DNA of 17,314 nt, from positions 1 through 17,314 of the forward strand of contig JAUXST010000085.1 of NCBI GenBank assembly GCA_030679805.1. Direction: 5' to 3'. The translations under genes were made by a program, and so were the position numbers. This DNA comes from Reyranella sp. Its GTDB lineage: Bacteria > Pseudomonadota > Alphaproteobacteria > Reyranellales > Reyranellaceae. Below, in pieces: positions 7,599-14,448 of the stretch. How positions within the stretch are numbered: the first letter of the stretch is position 1; each line of letters begins with the position of its first letter. The notes under the pieces were generated by a model. The model was not told the origin of the DNA, did not search any database, and worked only from the letters and a program-made list of their open reading frames with translations.

Positions 7599-7634
7599 GT
7601 GAATTCGAATCCGACAATCGGAACGGAACGATGA
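7599..7634 (+). CDS. Possible 11-codon leader peptide coupled to the 7631 gene
   Basis: A GTG at 7599 preceded by GGAGAGGA opens a short frame encoding VNSNPTIGTER. It stops at TGA 7632-7634, which overlaps the ATG at 7631 as ATGA. The 7631 gene lacks a convincing ribosome site of its own, so translation could reach it by reinitiation from this minigene. The peptide has no run of a single amino acid pointing to classical amino-acid attenuation. It may be coincidental given its length; the strong ribosome site and exact overlap are the reasons for listing it. Confidence 0.3.
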   Translation: MNSNPTIGTER

Positions 7635-7699
7635 ACCGGACCAAGCCACAGCTTCGAGCTGATCGGGTCAACTCGCTCCTGCACTTCGCGTCGTTGAAG
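7631..7699 (+). repeat. Diverged copy of the 5' end of the downstream MetE-like gene
   Basis: Codons 1-23 here align without gaps to codons 1-23 of the gene starting at 8059. Identical residues include RTKP, RAD, V, SLL, A and K. Many synonymous sites differ, so the copies are old or derive from distinct paralogs. The upstream flanks show no similarity. The similarity ends where the hydrophobic export signal begins. Confidence 0.65.
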
Positions 7700-8038
7700 G
7701 CAATCCGATGGGCCGTGATCTTGTTATTGTTGGCCTTGCCCGGGCCGAGTGTCGCAAGCGCCGAGGTCATCGCGCTTCGCTGTCCTCCTGGCGCGAGTGC
7801 CGAGTTCTATTTTGAAATCGATATCGACGCGAAGACGGTATATGCCGACGCGGCCAAACCTCCGCGAACCGTCTCCGCGATTGTGTCAGACCAGTCCGTT
7901 ACGTTCGATAGTCCCTATCACTCTCACGCTCTGATCGTCCGCATAGACCGTCTGTCCAATGAGATGGCCACCGCCAAGTCCCGGGAAGGTCCATGGAGCC
8001 CGATCATAGTCTGCGAGCGGCTGACCAAGTTACTCTAA
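7631..8038 (+). CDS. Small exported protein with a MetE-like N-terminal remnant (chimera)
   Basis: This 135-residue protein has three parts. Residues 1-23 (MNRTKPQLRADRVNSLL...) match the start of the MetE-like enzyme encoded just downstream at 14 of 23 positions. Residues about 24-44 form a signal peptide (arginine, then WAVILLLLALPG, with a likely cleavage after SVASA). The mature part of about 90 residues contains two cysteines (LRCPPG and IVCERL) and the pattern IDRLSNE...IVCERLTKLL. It resembles small periplasmic proteins of unknown function common in Hyphomicrobiales; that is a recollection of pattern, not a search. The long extension before the signal peptide is odd and suggests that the gene was fused to a decayed methyltransferase start. 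An internal TTG at 7694 could be the real start. Codons are less GC-rich than those of its neighbours. Function unknown. Confidence 0.6.
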   Translation: MNRTKPQLRADRVNSLLHFASLKAIRWAVILLLLALPGPSVASAEVIALRCPPGASAEFYFEIDIDAKTVYADAAKPPRTVSAIVSDQSVTFDSPYHSHALIVRIDRLSNEMATAKSREGPWSPIIVCERLTKLL

Positions 8039-8058
8039 GCGGTCCAAGGAGAAGCGTC

Positions 8059-9159
8059 ATGCAACGTACCAAACCGCCGTTTCGTGCCGATCAAGTCGGC
8101 AGCCTGCTGCGCAGCGCGCCAGTCAAGGAAGCCCGCACCAAGCGCCTAGCCGGCGAGATCACGCTGGCTGAACTCAAGGCCGTCGAGGACGCCGAGATCA
8201 GAAAGCTCGTCGCCAAACAGGAATCGATCGGCCTGCAGGGCGTGACCGATGGCGAGTTCCGTCGCTCGTGGTGGCACTACGATTTCTTGGCCGCTCTGGA
8301 CGGCGTCGAGCTGGTGAGCGTGGCCCAGGGGCTGCAGTTCAAGGGCACGCAAACCAAAGCCGAGGGCTTGCATGTCCACGGCAAGATCGATTTCACCCAT
8401 CATCCGATGATCGAGCACTTCAAGTTCCTGAAGTCGGTGGCGAAAGCCACGCCCAAGATGACGATCCCGTCGCCTACGGCACTGCACTACCGCGGCGGCC
8501 GGCAGGCGATCGAGAAGTCAGCCTATCCCGAGATGGAGTCGTTCTTCGCCGATCTCGGGCGGGCCTACGCCAAGGCGGTGCGGGCATTCGGTGAGGCGGG
8601 CTGCACCTATCTGCAGCTCGACGAGGTGTTCGTGGCCTATCTCTGCGACCCGGCACAGCGCGATTACCTGCGCGGCCGTGGCGACGATCCCGACAAGCTC
8701 CTGCACATCTATGCCGACCTGGTGAACGCGGCGGTTTCGGGCCGCACGCCCGGGATGACCATTTCGATGCATCTCTGCCGCGGTAACTTCCGCTCGACCT
8801 GGATGGCGCAGGGCGGCTACGAGCCGGTGGCCGAGATCCTGTTCAACAAGATGGGCGTCGATGCTTATTTCATGGAGTACGACAGCGAGCGCGCCGGCGG
8901 CTTCGAGCCGCTGCGCCTTCTGCCGAAGAACAAGCATGCCGTCCTCGGCATCATGACCTCCAAGACCGGCTCGCTCGAGAGCAAGGACCAGCTGAGACGC
9001 CGCCTCGACGAGGCGTCCAAGTTCACATCGCTCGACCAGCTTTGCCTCAGCCCCCAGTGCGGCTTCGCCAGCACCGAGGAGGGCAACCTGCTGGCCGAGG
9101 AAGAGCAGTGGGCCAAGCTCGCGCGCTGCGTCGAAGTGGCCAAAGAGGTGTGGGGTTGA
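8059..9159 (+). CDS. MetE-like cobalamin-independent methionine synthase/methyltransferase, C-terminal-domain type
   Basis: This 366-residue protein corresponds to the catalytic (C-terminal) half of cobalamin-independent methionine synthase, in the UROD/MetE-like superfamily. Zinc ligands are visible as His and Cys in SMHLCRGN, a Glu in AYFMEYD, and a Cys in LSPQCGF. The N-terminus FRADQVGSLLR is the signature of this stand-alone clade, often annotated as 5-methyltetrahydropteroyltriglutamate-homocysteine methyltransferase. Without the MetE N-terminal half it may use another methyl donor or thiol acceptor. The ATG at 8059 is chosen because AAGGAG lies 9 bases upstream and similarity begins there; the in-frame ATG at 7993 lies inside the preceding gene. 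It follows the chimeric exported protein by 20 bases, and its stop TGA overlaps a possible TTG start of the GST gene. Confidence 0.88.
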   Translation: MQRTKPPFRADQVGSLLRSAPVKEARTKRLAGEITLAELKAVEDAEIRKLVAKQESIGLQGVTDGEFRRSWWHYDFLAALDGVELVSVAQGLQFKGTQTKAEGLHVHGKIDFTHHPMIEHFKFLKSVAKATPKMTIPSPTALHYRGGRQAIEKSAYPEMESFFADLGRAYAKAVRAFGEAGCTYLQLDEVFVAYLCDPAQRDYLRGRGDDPDKLLHIYADLVNAAVSGRTPGMTISMHLCRGNFRSTWMAQGGYEPVAEILFNKMGVDAYFMEYDSERAGGFEPLRLLPKNKHAVLGIMTSKTGSLESKDQLRRRLDEASKFTSLDQLCLSPQCGFASTEEGNLLAEEEQWAKLARCVEVAKEVWG

Positions 9160-9161
9160 GC

Positions 9162-9788
9162 GTGGCCCAGCCCATCCTCTACGGTAACCGCGAGTCCGGC
9201 CATTCCTACAAGGTGCGCCAGACGCTCGTCCTGCTCGGCGTGGCGCACGAATACCGCTACGTCGACCTCTTGCCGCCGCGCGCCGAACGCCGTGCTGATT
9301 TCGTGGCCGTCAGCCCCTATGGCGAAGTCCCGGTCTTCATCGATGACGACGGCGTCCTGGCGCAGTCGAACGCCATATTGCTCCACCTTGTCCGAAAGGA
9401 CGGCCGGCTCGGGGGTGGTGCCGATCTCGAGCGAACCACGCAATGGCTTTTCTGGGAGGCCAACCGCATCGGCTTTTCGCTGGCCAATCTCCGCTTCGCG
9501 CTGCGCTTTGCCAACGAGGATCCCGGTGTCGTCGCCATGCTGCGGCGCCGGACCGAGGCCGACCTCGACCGGCTGGCGCAGGAATTCGAGCGCCGGCCCT
9601 ATCTCCTGGGTGAGGCGCCCAGCGTCGCGGACGTCTCCTGCGCGGGCTATCTCTTCTTCGCCGACCAGGCGGAGATCGACCTTGGCCGCTGGCCGTCGGT
9701 CGGCGGCTGGCTCGGTCGCCTGGCCGCCACGCCGGGATGGGTCCATCCCTACGAATTGATGGACCCTAAGCAGGCGACACCATGCTGA
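9162..9788 (+). CDS. Glutathione S-transferase family protein
   Basis: This protein of about 208 residues has a thioredoxin-like N-terminal domain (ILYGNRESGHSYKVRQTLVLLG) and an all-helical C-terminal domain. The glutathione-binding features are the cis-proline region SPYGEVPVF and the QSNAI segment, where Ser contacts the gamma-glutamyl group. The C-terminal N-capping motif is in YLLGEAPSVADVSCAGY. It is cytosolic and probably conjugates or reduces electrophiles; the substrate is not evident. GTG at 9162 is preferred, but TTG at 9156, which overlaps the upstream stop as TTGA and sits 7 bases after AGAGG, is equally reasonable and adds two residues. It overlaps the next gene by 7 bases. Confidence 0.88.
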   Translation: MAQPILYGNRESGHSYKVRQTLVLLGVAHEYRYVDLLPPRAERRADFVAVSPYGEVPVFIDDDGVLAQSNAILLHLVRKDGRLGGGADLERTTQWLFWEANRIGFSLANLRFALRFANEDPGVVAMLRRRTEADLDRLAQEFERRPYLLGEAPSVADVSCAGYLFFADQAEIDLGRWPSVGGWLGRLAATPGWVHPYELMDPKQATPC

Positions 9789-10282
9789 TCGTGTTCGGCG
9801 GGTTGCCGGGCAGTGGCAAGAGCACGATCGCGCGCGCCCTGGCGAGGCGGCTCGGCGCCGTGCATGTGCGCGTCGACACGATCGAGCAGGCGTTGCGCTC
9901 GATCGACGCGCTGAGAGCAGACATCGGCCCGGCCGGCTATTTCGCGGCCTATGGAGTCGCCGAGGACAATCTCCGCGTCGGCCGGATCGTCATCGCCGAT
10001 TCGGTCAATCCGCTGAAGATCACGCGCAACGCCTGGCGCGCCGTTGGCGAAGGCGCGGCCGTCGAGGTGACCGAGGTCGAAGTGGTCTGCTCTGACAAGG
10101 CCGAGCATCGGCATCGCGTCGAGACGCGGACGTCGGACATCGACGGGTTGAAGCTGCCGACTTGGCAGGCCGTCGTGGATCGCGACTACGAGAAGTGGGA
10201 TCGCGAACATATTGTCATCGACACCGCCCTGAAGAGCGTTGACGAAGCGGTGGGCGACCTGATGAGCCGGCTTGCTGGTTGA
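9782..10282 (+). CDS. P-loop NTPase, small kinase-like (AAA_33 type)
   Basis: This 166-residue nucleotide-binding protein has a Walker A motif, GLPGSGKST (residues 7-15), followed by a kinase-like core. VRVDTIEQALR provides a substrate-side Asp, and RIVIADSVNPL is a Walker B-like strand. A basic segment (AEHRHRVETR) could be the lid. The family resembles adenylylsulfate, gluconate or antibiotic kinases in fold and is widespread in Alphaproteobacteria as an uncharacterised ATPase. A phosphotransfer reaction on a small molecule is the likely role; no toxin or antitoxin partner is seen. The ATG at 9782 lies within the end of the GST gene (7-base overlap), implying cotranslation. Confidence 0.85.
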   Translation: MLIVFGGLPGSGKSTIARALARRLGAVHVRVDTIEQALRSIDALRADIGPAGYFAAYGVAEDNLRVGRIVIADSVNPLKITRNAWRAVGEGAAVEVTEVEVVCSDKAEHRHRVETRTSDIDGLKLPTWQAVVDRDYEKWDREHIVIDTALKSVDEAVGDLMSRLAG

Positions 10283-10352
10283 TCCCGAGCTGTAACACTG
10301 GGCAATGAATTGTCATTTCACTTCGCCGAGGTGAACCGGCAAGCATTGCACG

Positions 10353-11507
10353 ATGGCAACGGCAGTCGTTCTTCTCGCCGTCTTCGTCATGATGATGGGA
10401 AACGCGGCGGTCCTTGCGACGGTGGGGCTGTTCGGCCGCGCGATCGGGCTCGGCGAGATCGAGGTCGGCGCGATCATCGCGTCTTCGGCGCTGCTCTTCT
10501 TTCTCACGTCTTCATGGTGGGGCCGGCTGGCCGATCGAAAGGGCCGGCGGCCGGTGATTCTCGCGGGGCTTGCCGGCGCCGCGCTGTCCCTTCTGCTGTT
10601 TGCCGGGCTCTTTGCCCTCGAAAAGGGTGAGGTCGACGTCTTCGTTGCCTTTGCCGCGCTTCTCGGCGCGCGGATCCTCTACGGTATTCTTTGTGGCGGC
10701 GTTCAACCGGCCGGCATCGCCTACATGGCCGACATCACCGCTGCCAGGGACCGCTCGACGGGTGCTGCGATGGTGGGGGCCGCGGTTGGTCTCGGCAGCA
10801 TGGCCGGCCCCGCGCTCGTGGCTGTGCTGATCGGCAGGGGCTTCGCCATCCCCGTTCTGGTCGCGTGTGTCCTGACCTCGCTCGCGATCCTCGCTGTGGC
10901 TGCGGTCCTGCGGGATCGGCCGCGCGCGCCTCGGGTGGCTGCCGTCGGGACCAGCGCCCTTGGGAAGGTCACTCCCTACCTCGGTCTCGCCTTCGTGATT
11001 CACCTCGCGTTTGCCGCCTTGCAGGCAACGAATGCTTTCTACGTCCAGGACCTTCTTGGCCTCGACACGATGGCCGCCGTGCAGCGGGCGAGCCTGATCA
11101 GCATGACGTTCGCGGCATCCTCGTTTGCCGTTCAGGCCTTCGCCATTCGTGCGTTCGGGGGACCGCCGGCCACGCTGCTTTGGATCGGCCTGGTCGTTTG
11201 TCTTCTCGCAAGTGCCGCCTGCCTGATGGCCCCGGGCGTCGGCTGGCTGCTCGTCGCGTTCGGTTTCCTGGGGGCAGGCTTTGCCTGGGCGCAGTCCGGT
11301 CTGATGGCGGGCGTGTCGCTGGCGAGCCATGGCAACAACCAGGGACAGGTTGCCGGCCATTTGCAGGCGGCAATGGCTGCGGCCTGGATCGTGGGACCTC
11401 TGATCGGCGCATCAATCTATGAGGTCTCGGTCAAGGGACCGCTCGCTCTGGCGGCCGGCGCGATGGCGCTCGCGATGCTGGGCCTTGCCGTGCGCAGACG
11501 AACCTGA
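10353..11507 (+). CDS. MFS transporter
   Basis: This 384-residue inner-membrane major facilitator protein has about 12 hydrophobic helices. The loop between helices 2 and 3 carries the MFS motif A equivalent GRLADRKGRRPVI, which marks proton-coupled drug/solute exporters of the multidrug or tetracycline type. The protein begins directly with a hydrophobic helix (MATAVVLLAVFVMMM) and has a central polar loop near RDRPRAPRV. It lies 70 bases after the kinase gene without a clear terminator between, so it may be cotranscribed or have its own promoter. It converges with the 11510 gene, with 2 bases between the two stops. The substrate is unknown. Confidence 0.87.
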   Translation: MATAVVLLAVFVMMMGNAAVLATVGLFGRAIGLGEIEVGAIIASSALLFFLTSSWWGRLADRKGRRPVILAGLAGAALSLLLFAGLFALEKGEVDVFVAFAALLGARILYGILCGGVQPAGIAYMADITAARDRSTGAAMVGAAVGLGSMAGPALVAVLIGRGFAIPVLVACVLTSLAILAVAAVLRDRPRAPRVAAVGTSALGKVTPYLGLAFVIHLAFAALQATNAFYVQDLLGLDTMAAVQRASLISMTFAASSFAVQAFAIRAFGGPPATLLWIGLVVCLLASAACLMAPGVGWLLVAFGFLGAGFAWAQSGLMAGVSLASHGNNQGQVAGHLQAAMAAAWIVGPLIGASIYEVSVKGPLALAAGAMALAMLGLAVRRRT

Positions 11508-11509
11508 CT

Positions 11510-12064
11510 CTATCGCCCTTCGAGTGCCTTGATCACACCCACCTGCACGGTGTTGGATTCGAGGAACTCGCGGGCCAATTTACGTTTGGCGGGATCGCGG
11601 GCGTCGCCGTCGATGATGGCGGTGACGAGATCGCAGTTGTAGGGCACCGCCACGGCCTCGGCGTAGCGAAGCGCGCCGTTGTGCCGCCTGTGCACGTAGA
11701 CGCGCGTGCGGCCGTAGACGTCGGTGACGCGGACGCGTTCGCCGGGGCCGACCGGCACGAACCGCGGGTCGAGGAGGCGGACGTCGATCGCGCGCTCCAG
11801 CGCTTCGTCGGTCGCGATGCCTTCCGGGCAGTCGCCCTTGAGGCCGAGCTTCAGCCAGACATAGATGTCGTGTTCGTCGCCGCTGTAGGCCTTTCCCGGC
11901 GGTGCCTCGTCCGCGGAGAACGGCCAGGTGAACGGCCGCCAGCCGGCGGCGTCGGTGTATCCCAGCTTCATCTGTCGATCGGCGAACCAGGCGACCCCGC
12001 CCAGCGCGGCGGCCTGCATCGCTGCCCACGCCAGATAGGTGAGCGTTTGCCGGCTGAGTTTCAT
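11510..12064 (-). CDS. Membrane-anchored hypothetical protein
   Basis: This 184-residue protein was not assigned to a named family. One N-terminal hydrophobic segment (about residues 8-28, LTYLAWAAMQAAALGGVAWFA) could be an uncleaved anchor or signal, leaving a soluble, probably periplasmic domain of about 155 residues. The soluble part is rich in charged residues and predicted strands (VGPGERVRVTDVYGRTRVYVHRR), with Cys residues in KGDCPEG and PYNCDLV that might form a disulfide. The ATG at 12064 has no strong ribosome site; the same frame runs further upstream to 12583, but that part lies antisense to the YfdX gene and is a shadow. It is divergent from the YfdX gene and convergent with the MFS gene. 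Confidence 0.65.
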   Translation of the reverse strand: MKLSRQTLTYLAWAAMQAAALGGVAWFADRQMKLGYTDAAGWRPFTWPFSADEAPPGKAYSGDEHDIYVWLKLGLKGDCPEGIATDEALERAIDVRLLDPRFVPVGPGERVRVTDVYGRTRVYVHRRHNGALRYAEAVAVPYNCDLVTAIIDGDARDPAKRKLAREFLESNTVQVGVIKALEGR

Positions 12065-12134
12065 GCCGGTTTGGCACCGGAAATGGGCTGGGCTTGTGGC
12101 ATTGCACTCCCTCAATAGCTCCCGGAGCCTGACG

Positions 12135-12158
12135 CAGGATTGAAAATCGTCAATCCTG
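12135..12158. promoter_or_regulatory. Perfect 9-bp inverted repeat in a divergent promoter region
   Basis: CAGGATTGA (12135-12143) and TCAATCCTG (12150-12158) are perfect inverted repeats around a 6-base centre (AAATCG). It lies 71 bases upstream of the 12064 gene start and 105 bases upstream of the YfdX gene start. No T-run follows on either strand, so it fits an operator-type dyad or an mRNA hairpin better than a terminator. The regulator is unknown. Confidence 0.45.
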
Positions 12159-12263
12159 GAGAAAAGCCTGCGGAAAGCGGCCTTTGTTACCTCTTGGGCA
12201 TGAGCCCGACGCAACCCTGCGGGCCTTGCGGGGCCGACCGGCAGCTCGAAGAGGAGAGCAACC

Positions 12264-12962
12264 ATGAGGATTTCAAGAGGTATCGTCGCGGCATTGCTGG
12301 GAACCACCATGCTCGCCGGCGCCGTCTCCGCCCAGCAGACGCCGGCGGCTCCCGCGCCGACGACGCAGCAGAAAGCCGAGGCCGCGCGCGACTTCATGAA
12401 GCTGTCGGCCGACGGCGCCGTCGCCTTCCGGGCCCTGCATATGGCGCGCATCGCTATCTTCGAGGCCGATCCGGCGGTGGCGAAGAAACTGGTCGCCGAT
12501 ACGCGTGCGGCGCTGGCCAAGGCCAAGGTCGACTCGACCGCCTTCATGAAGGCGGAAGCCGCTCTCAAGGTGCCGAAGGGCATGAACGTCCCCCCGGCCG
12601 CCGCGTCCGGTCCGGTCGTTGCTTGGCTGCCGATCGACGGTCAGCTCACCCTGGGCGAGGACTTCGTGGCAACGCCTGCCAAGGCCGCGGCGGTCGCCGA
12701 GGCCAACAAGCATCTCGAGAAGGGCCAGCGCAAGGAAGCCATCGAGAAGCTGAAGCTCGCCGACGTAAACGTGATGTTCACGATGGCCCTGGCGCCGCTC
12801 GACCGCACGATGGCCGACGTCGACATGGCGGCGAAGCTCATGGACGAGGGCAAGTACTACGAAGCCAACGCCGCCATGAAGAAGGCCGAGGACGGCGTCC
12901 GCTACGACTCGGTCGCGGCCATCGCCGTGCCGCAGAAGGCGGAAGAGAAGAAGACGCAGTAG
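12264..12962 (+). CDS. YfdX-family exported protein
   Basis: This 232-residue protein has a classic signal peptide (MRISRG then a hydrophobic core, cleavage likely after VSA at residue 23) and a mature domain recognised as the YfdX family. Family hallmarks are the RIAIFEADPAVAKKL helix, WLPIDGQLTLGEDF, the EANKHLEKGQRKEAIEKLKLADVNV helix pair, and the KLMDEGKYYEANAAMKKAEDGVRYD ending. E. coli YfdX is induced by the EvgA acid/drug-resistance regulator and has been linked to periplasmic chaperone-like stress roles; a similar role here is inference. The ribosome site AGGAGAG sits just before the ATG. No yfdW/yfdU oxalate genes are adjacent, unlike in E. coli. The gene stands alone and ends at a strong terminator. 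Confidence 0.88.
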   Translation: MRISRGIVAALLGTTMLAGAVSAQQTPAAPAPTTQQKAEAARDFMKLSADGAVAFRALHMARIAIFEADPAVAKKLVADTRAALAKAKVDSTAFMKAEAALKVPKGMNVPPAAASGPVVAWLPIDGQLTLGEDFVATPAKAAAVAEANKHLEKGQRKEAIEKLKLADVNVMFTMALAPLDRTMADVDMAAKLMDEGKYYEANAAMKKAEDGVRYDSVAAIAVPQKAEEKKTQ

Positions 12963-12983
12963 CCACTGTAGTCAGGAAAGCGG

Positions 12984-13017
12984 GATCGCCGGCCGGCTCG
13001 GGCCGGCGATCTTTTTT
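12984..13017 (+). terminator. Rho-independent terminator after the YfdX gene
   Basis: GATCGCCGGCC (12984-12994) pairs perfectly with GGCCGGCGATC (13001-13011) around a 6-base loop and is followed directly by six T residues. It starts 21 bases after the YfdX stop and separates that gene from the convergent amidase operon. In the minus direction it lacks a matching T-run, so it acts mainly on plus-strand transcripts. Confidence 0.93.
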
Positions 13018-13026
13018 GGCGCGCGC

Positions 13027-14448
13027 TCAGATCTGGTGCGCCATCGGCGGCGCCGGAATCGGGCGGACGCGCTCGTAGGCGGCGGCGGCGCGCAGCACCA
13101 GCGCGTCGCGGGCGTGGCCGCCCACGATCTGCAGGCCGATCGGCAGGCCCTCGCGGTCGAGGCCGCAGGGAATGGTGGCGGCGGGCTGGCGCGTCAGGTT
13201 GAAGATGAGCGTGAAGGGCGTCCAGCCGATGTCGACGCCATCGCCGCCCCACGCCGCGTTCTCGTTCACCGCGAAGGCCGTCATCGGCATGGTGGGCGTC
13301 AGCAGCAGGTCATACTTCGCCATGAACTGGTTCATGATCACGCCGACCTGCTGGCGCTGATGGATGGCGGTCACAACCGCCTCCTGGCCGAGACTGGCGC
13401 CGACTTCAGCGGCCTTGAGCAGGCCCGGATCCATCAACGCTCGCTTCTCGGGGCTGAAACTCTTCACCAGGATGGCCACGTTCGACTGCCAGTGCGCGTT
13501 CAGGATGCGGCGCGGGTCGAGGCCCTGAAGATCGGGCGAGTCCTCGATCACTTTAGCGCCCAGGGTCTTGAACACCTTGGCAGCGTGTTCGACGGCCACG
13601 GCCACGTCGCGGTCGATCTTGTCGCGTTCGACGAAGCCCAGCCCGGGCGAATAGGCAATGCGCAGGTTCTTCACGCCCTTGTCGAAGCCTTTCAGATAGT
13701 CCTCGGCATCGTCGGGACGACCATAGAGGTCACGGCTGTCGGGCCGCGCCATGACGTTCATCATCATCGCGGCATCGCGCACCGTGCGGGTCATCGGGCC
13801 GATGTGCGAGAGCGTGCCCTGCGCCGAAGGCGGCCACAGCGGCACGCGCGCCTGGGTGGGCTTGAGGCCAAACAGTCCGGTAAAGGAGCAGGGGATGCGC
13901 ACCGAGCCGGCGCCATCGGTGCCGACCGCGAGGTTGCCCATGCCGACCGCTTCGGCGGCGACGCCGCCGCCCGACGAGCCGCCCGGCGTGCGGCCGATCT
14001 TCCATGGATTGTGGGTGGCGCCGTAGAGGCCTGAATCGGTCACGCCCTTCCAGCCGTATTCCGGCGAGGTCGTCTTGCCGAGCAGCACCGTGCCCGCCTC
14101 GCGCAGGCGCTGCGCGACCGGCGAATCGACGGTCCAGGGGCCGTCGGGATCGGTGGCGAGGCTGCCCATGCGCGTGGGCATGCCCTTGGTCAGCACCATG
14201 TCCTTGATGGTGATGGGCACGCCGTCGATGTCGGAGAGCCGCTTGCCGCCTTTCTTCCAGCGCTTCTCAGAGGCGCGTGCGGCGCGCAGCGCCATGTCCG
14301 GATCGAGATGCTGGAAGGCGTTGAGCTGGCCGTTGAAGGCGTCGACGCGGGCGAGCGCCGCTTTGGCCGCCTCGACCGGCGAGGCTTTGCGCGCCTTGTA
14401 GAGTTTCACCAGCTCGTGGGCCGGCATCATCGCAAGATCGGCGGTCAT
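13027..14448 (-). CDS. Amidase-signature family hydrolase (second copy of a tandem pair)
   Basis: This 473-residue amidase-signature enzyme hydrolyses amide bonds through a Ser-cisSer-Lys triad. Here the residues are Lys82 (PITIKDM), Ser158 (RTPGGSSGGG) and nucleophile Ser182 (GTDGAGSVRIP), with the usual spacing of 76 and 24. The C-terminal block FNLTRQPAATIPCGLDREGLPIGLQIVG is also typical. No signal peptide is visible, so it should act in the cytoplasm on imported amides. It is not GatA, since no gatB or gatC is near. The ATG at 14448 overlaps the stop of the first amidase (ATGA). The open frame continues upstream to 15420, but that part is a shadow of the first amidase gene. The two amidases share many blocks, so they arose by tandem duplication. 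Confidence 0.93.
   Translation of the reverse strand: MTADLAMMPAHELVKLYKARKASPVEAAKAALARVDAFNGQLNAFQHLDPDMALRAARASEKRWKKGGKRLSDIDGVPITIKDMVLTKGMPTRMGSLATDPDGPWTVDSPVAQRLREAGTVLLGKTTSPEYGWKGVTDSGLYGATHNPWKIGRTPGGSSGGGVAAEAVGMGNLAVGTDGAGSVRIPCSFTGLFGLKPTQARVPLWPPSAQGTLSHIGPMTRTVRDAAMMMNVMARPDSRDLYGRPDDAEDYLKGFDKGVKNLRIAYSPGLGFVERDKIDRDVAVAVEHAAKVFKTLGAKVIEDSPDLQGLDPRRILNAHWQSNVAILVKSFSPEKRALMDPGLLKAAEVGASLGQEAVVTAIHQRQQVGVIMNQFMAKYDLLLTPTMPMTAFAVNENAAWGGDGVDIGWTPFTLIFNLTRQPAATIPCGLDREGLPIGLQIVGGHARDALVLRAAAAYERVRPIPAPPMAHQI

Noticed and set aside
10306..10335. Short inverted repeats (TGAA/TTCA and TTCAC/GTGAA) before the second MFS gene
   Set aside because: The arms are only 4-5 bases and overlap each other, too weak to call an operator.
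12273..12713. Minus-strand frame opposite the YfdX gene
   Set aside because: The YfdX family match and signal peptide on the plus strand are clear; the antisense frame is His/Arg/Gly-rich noise.
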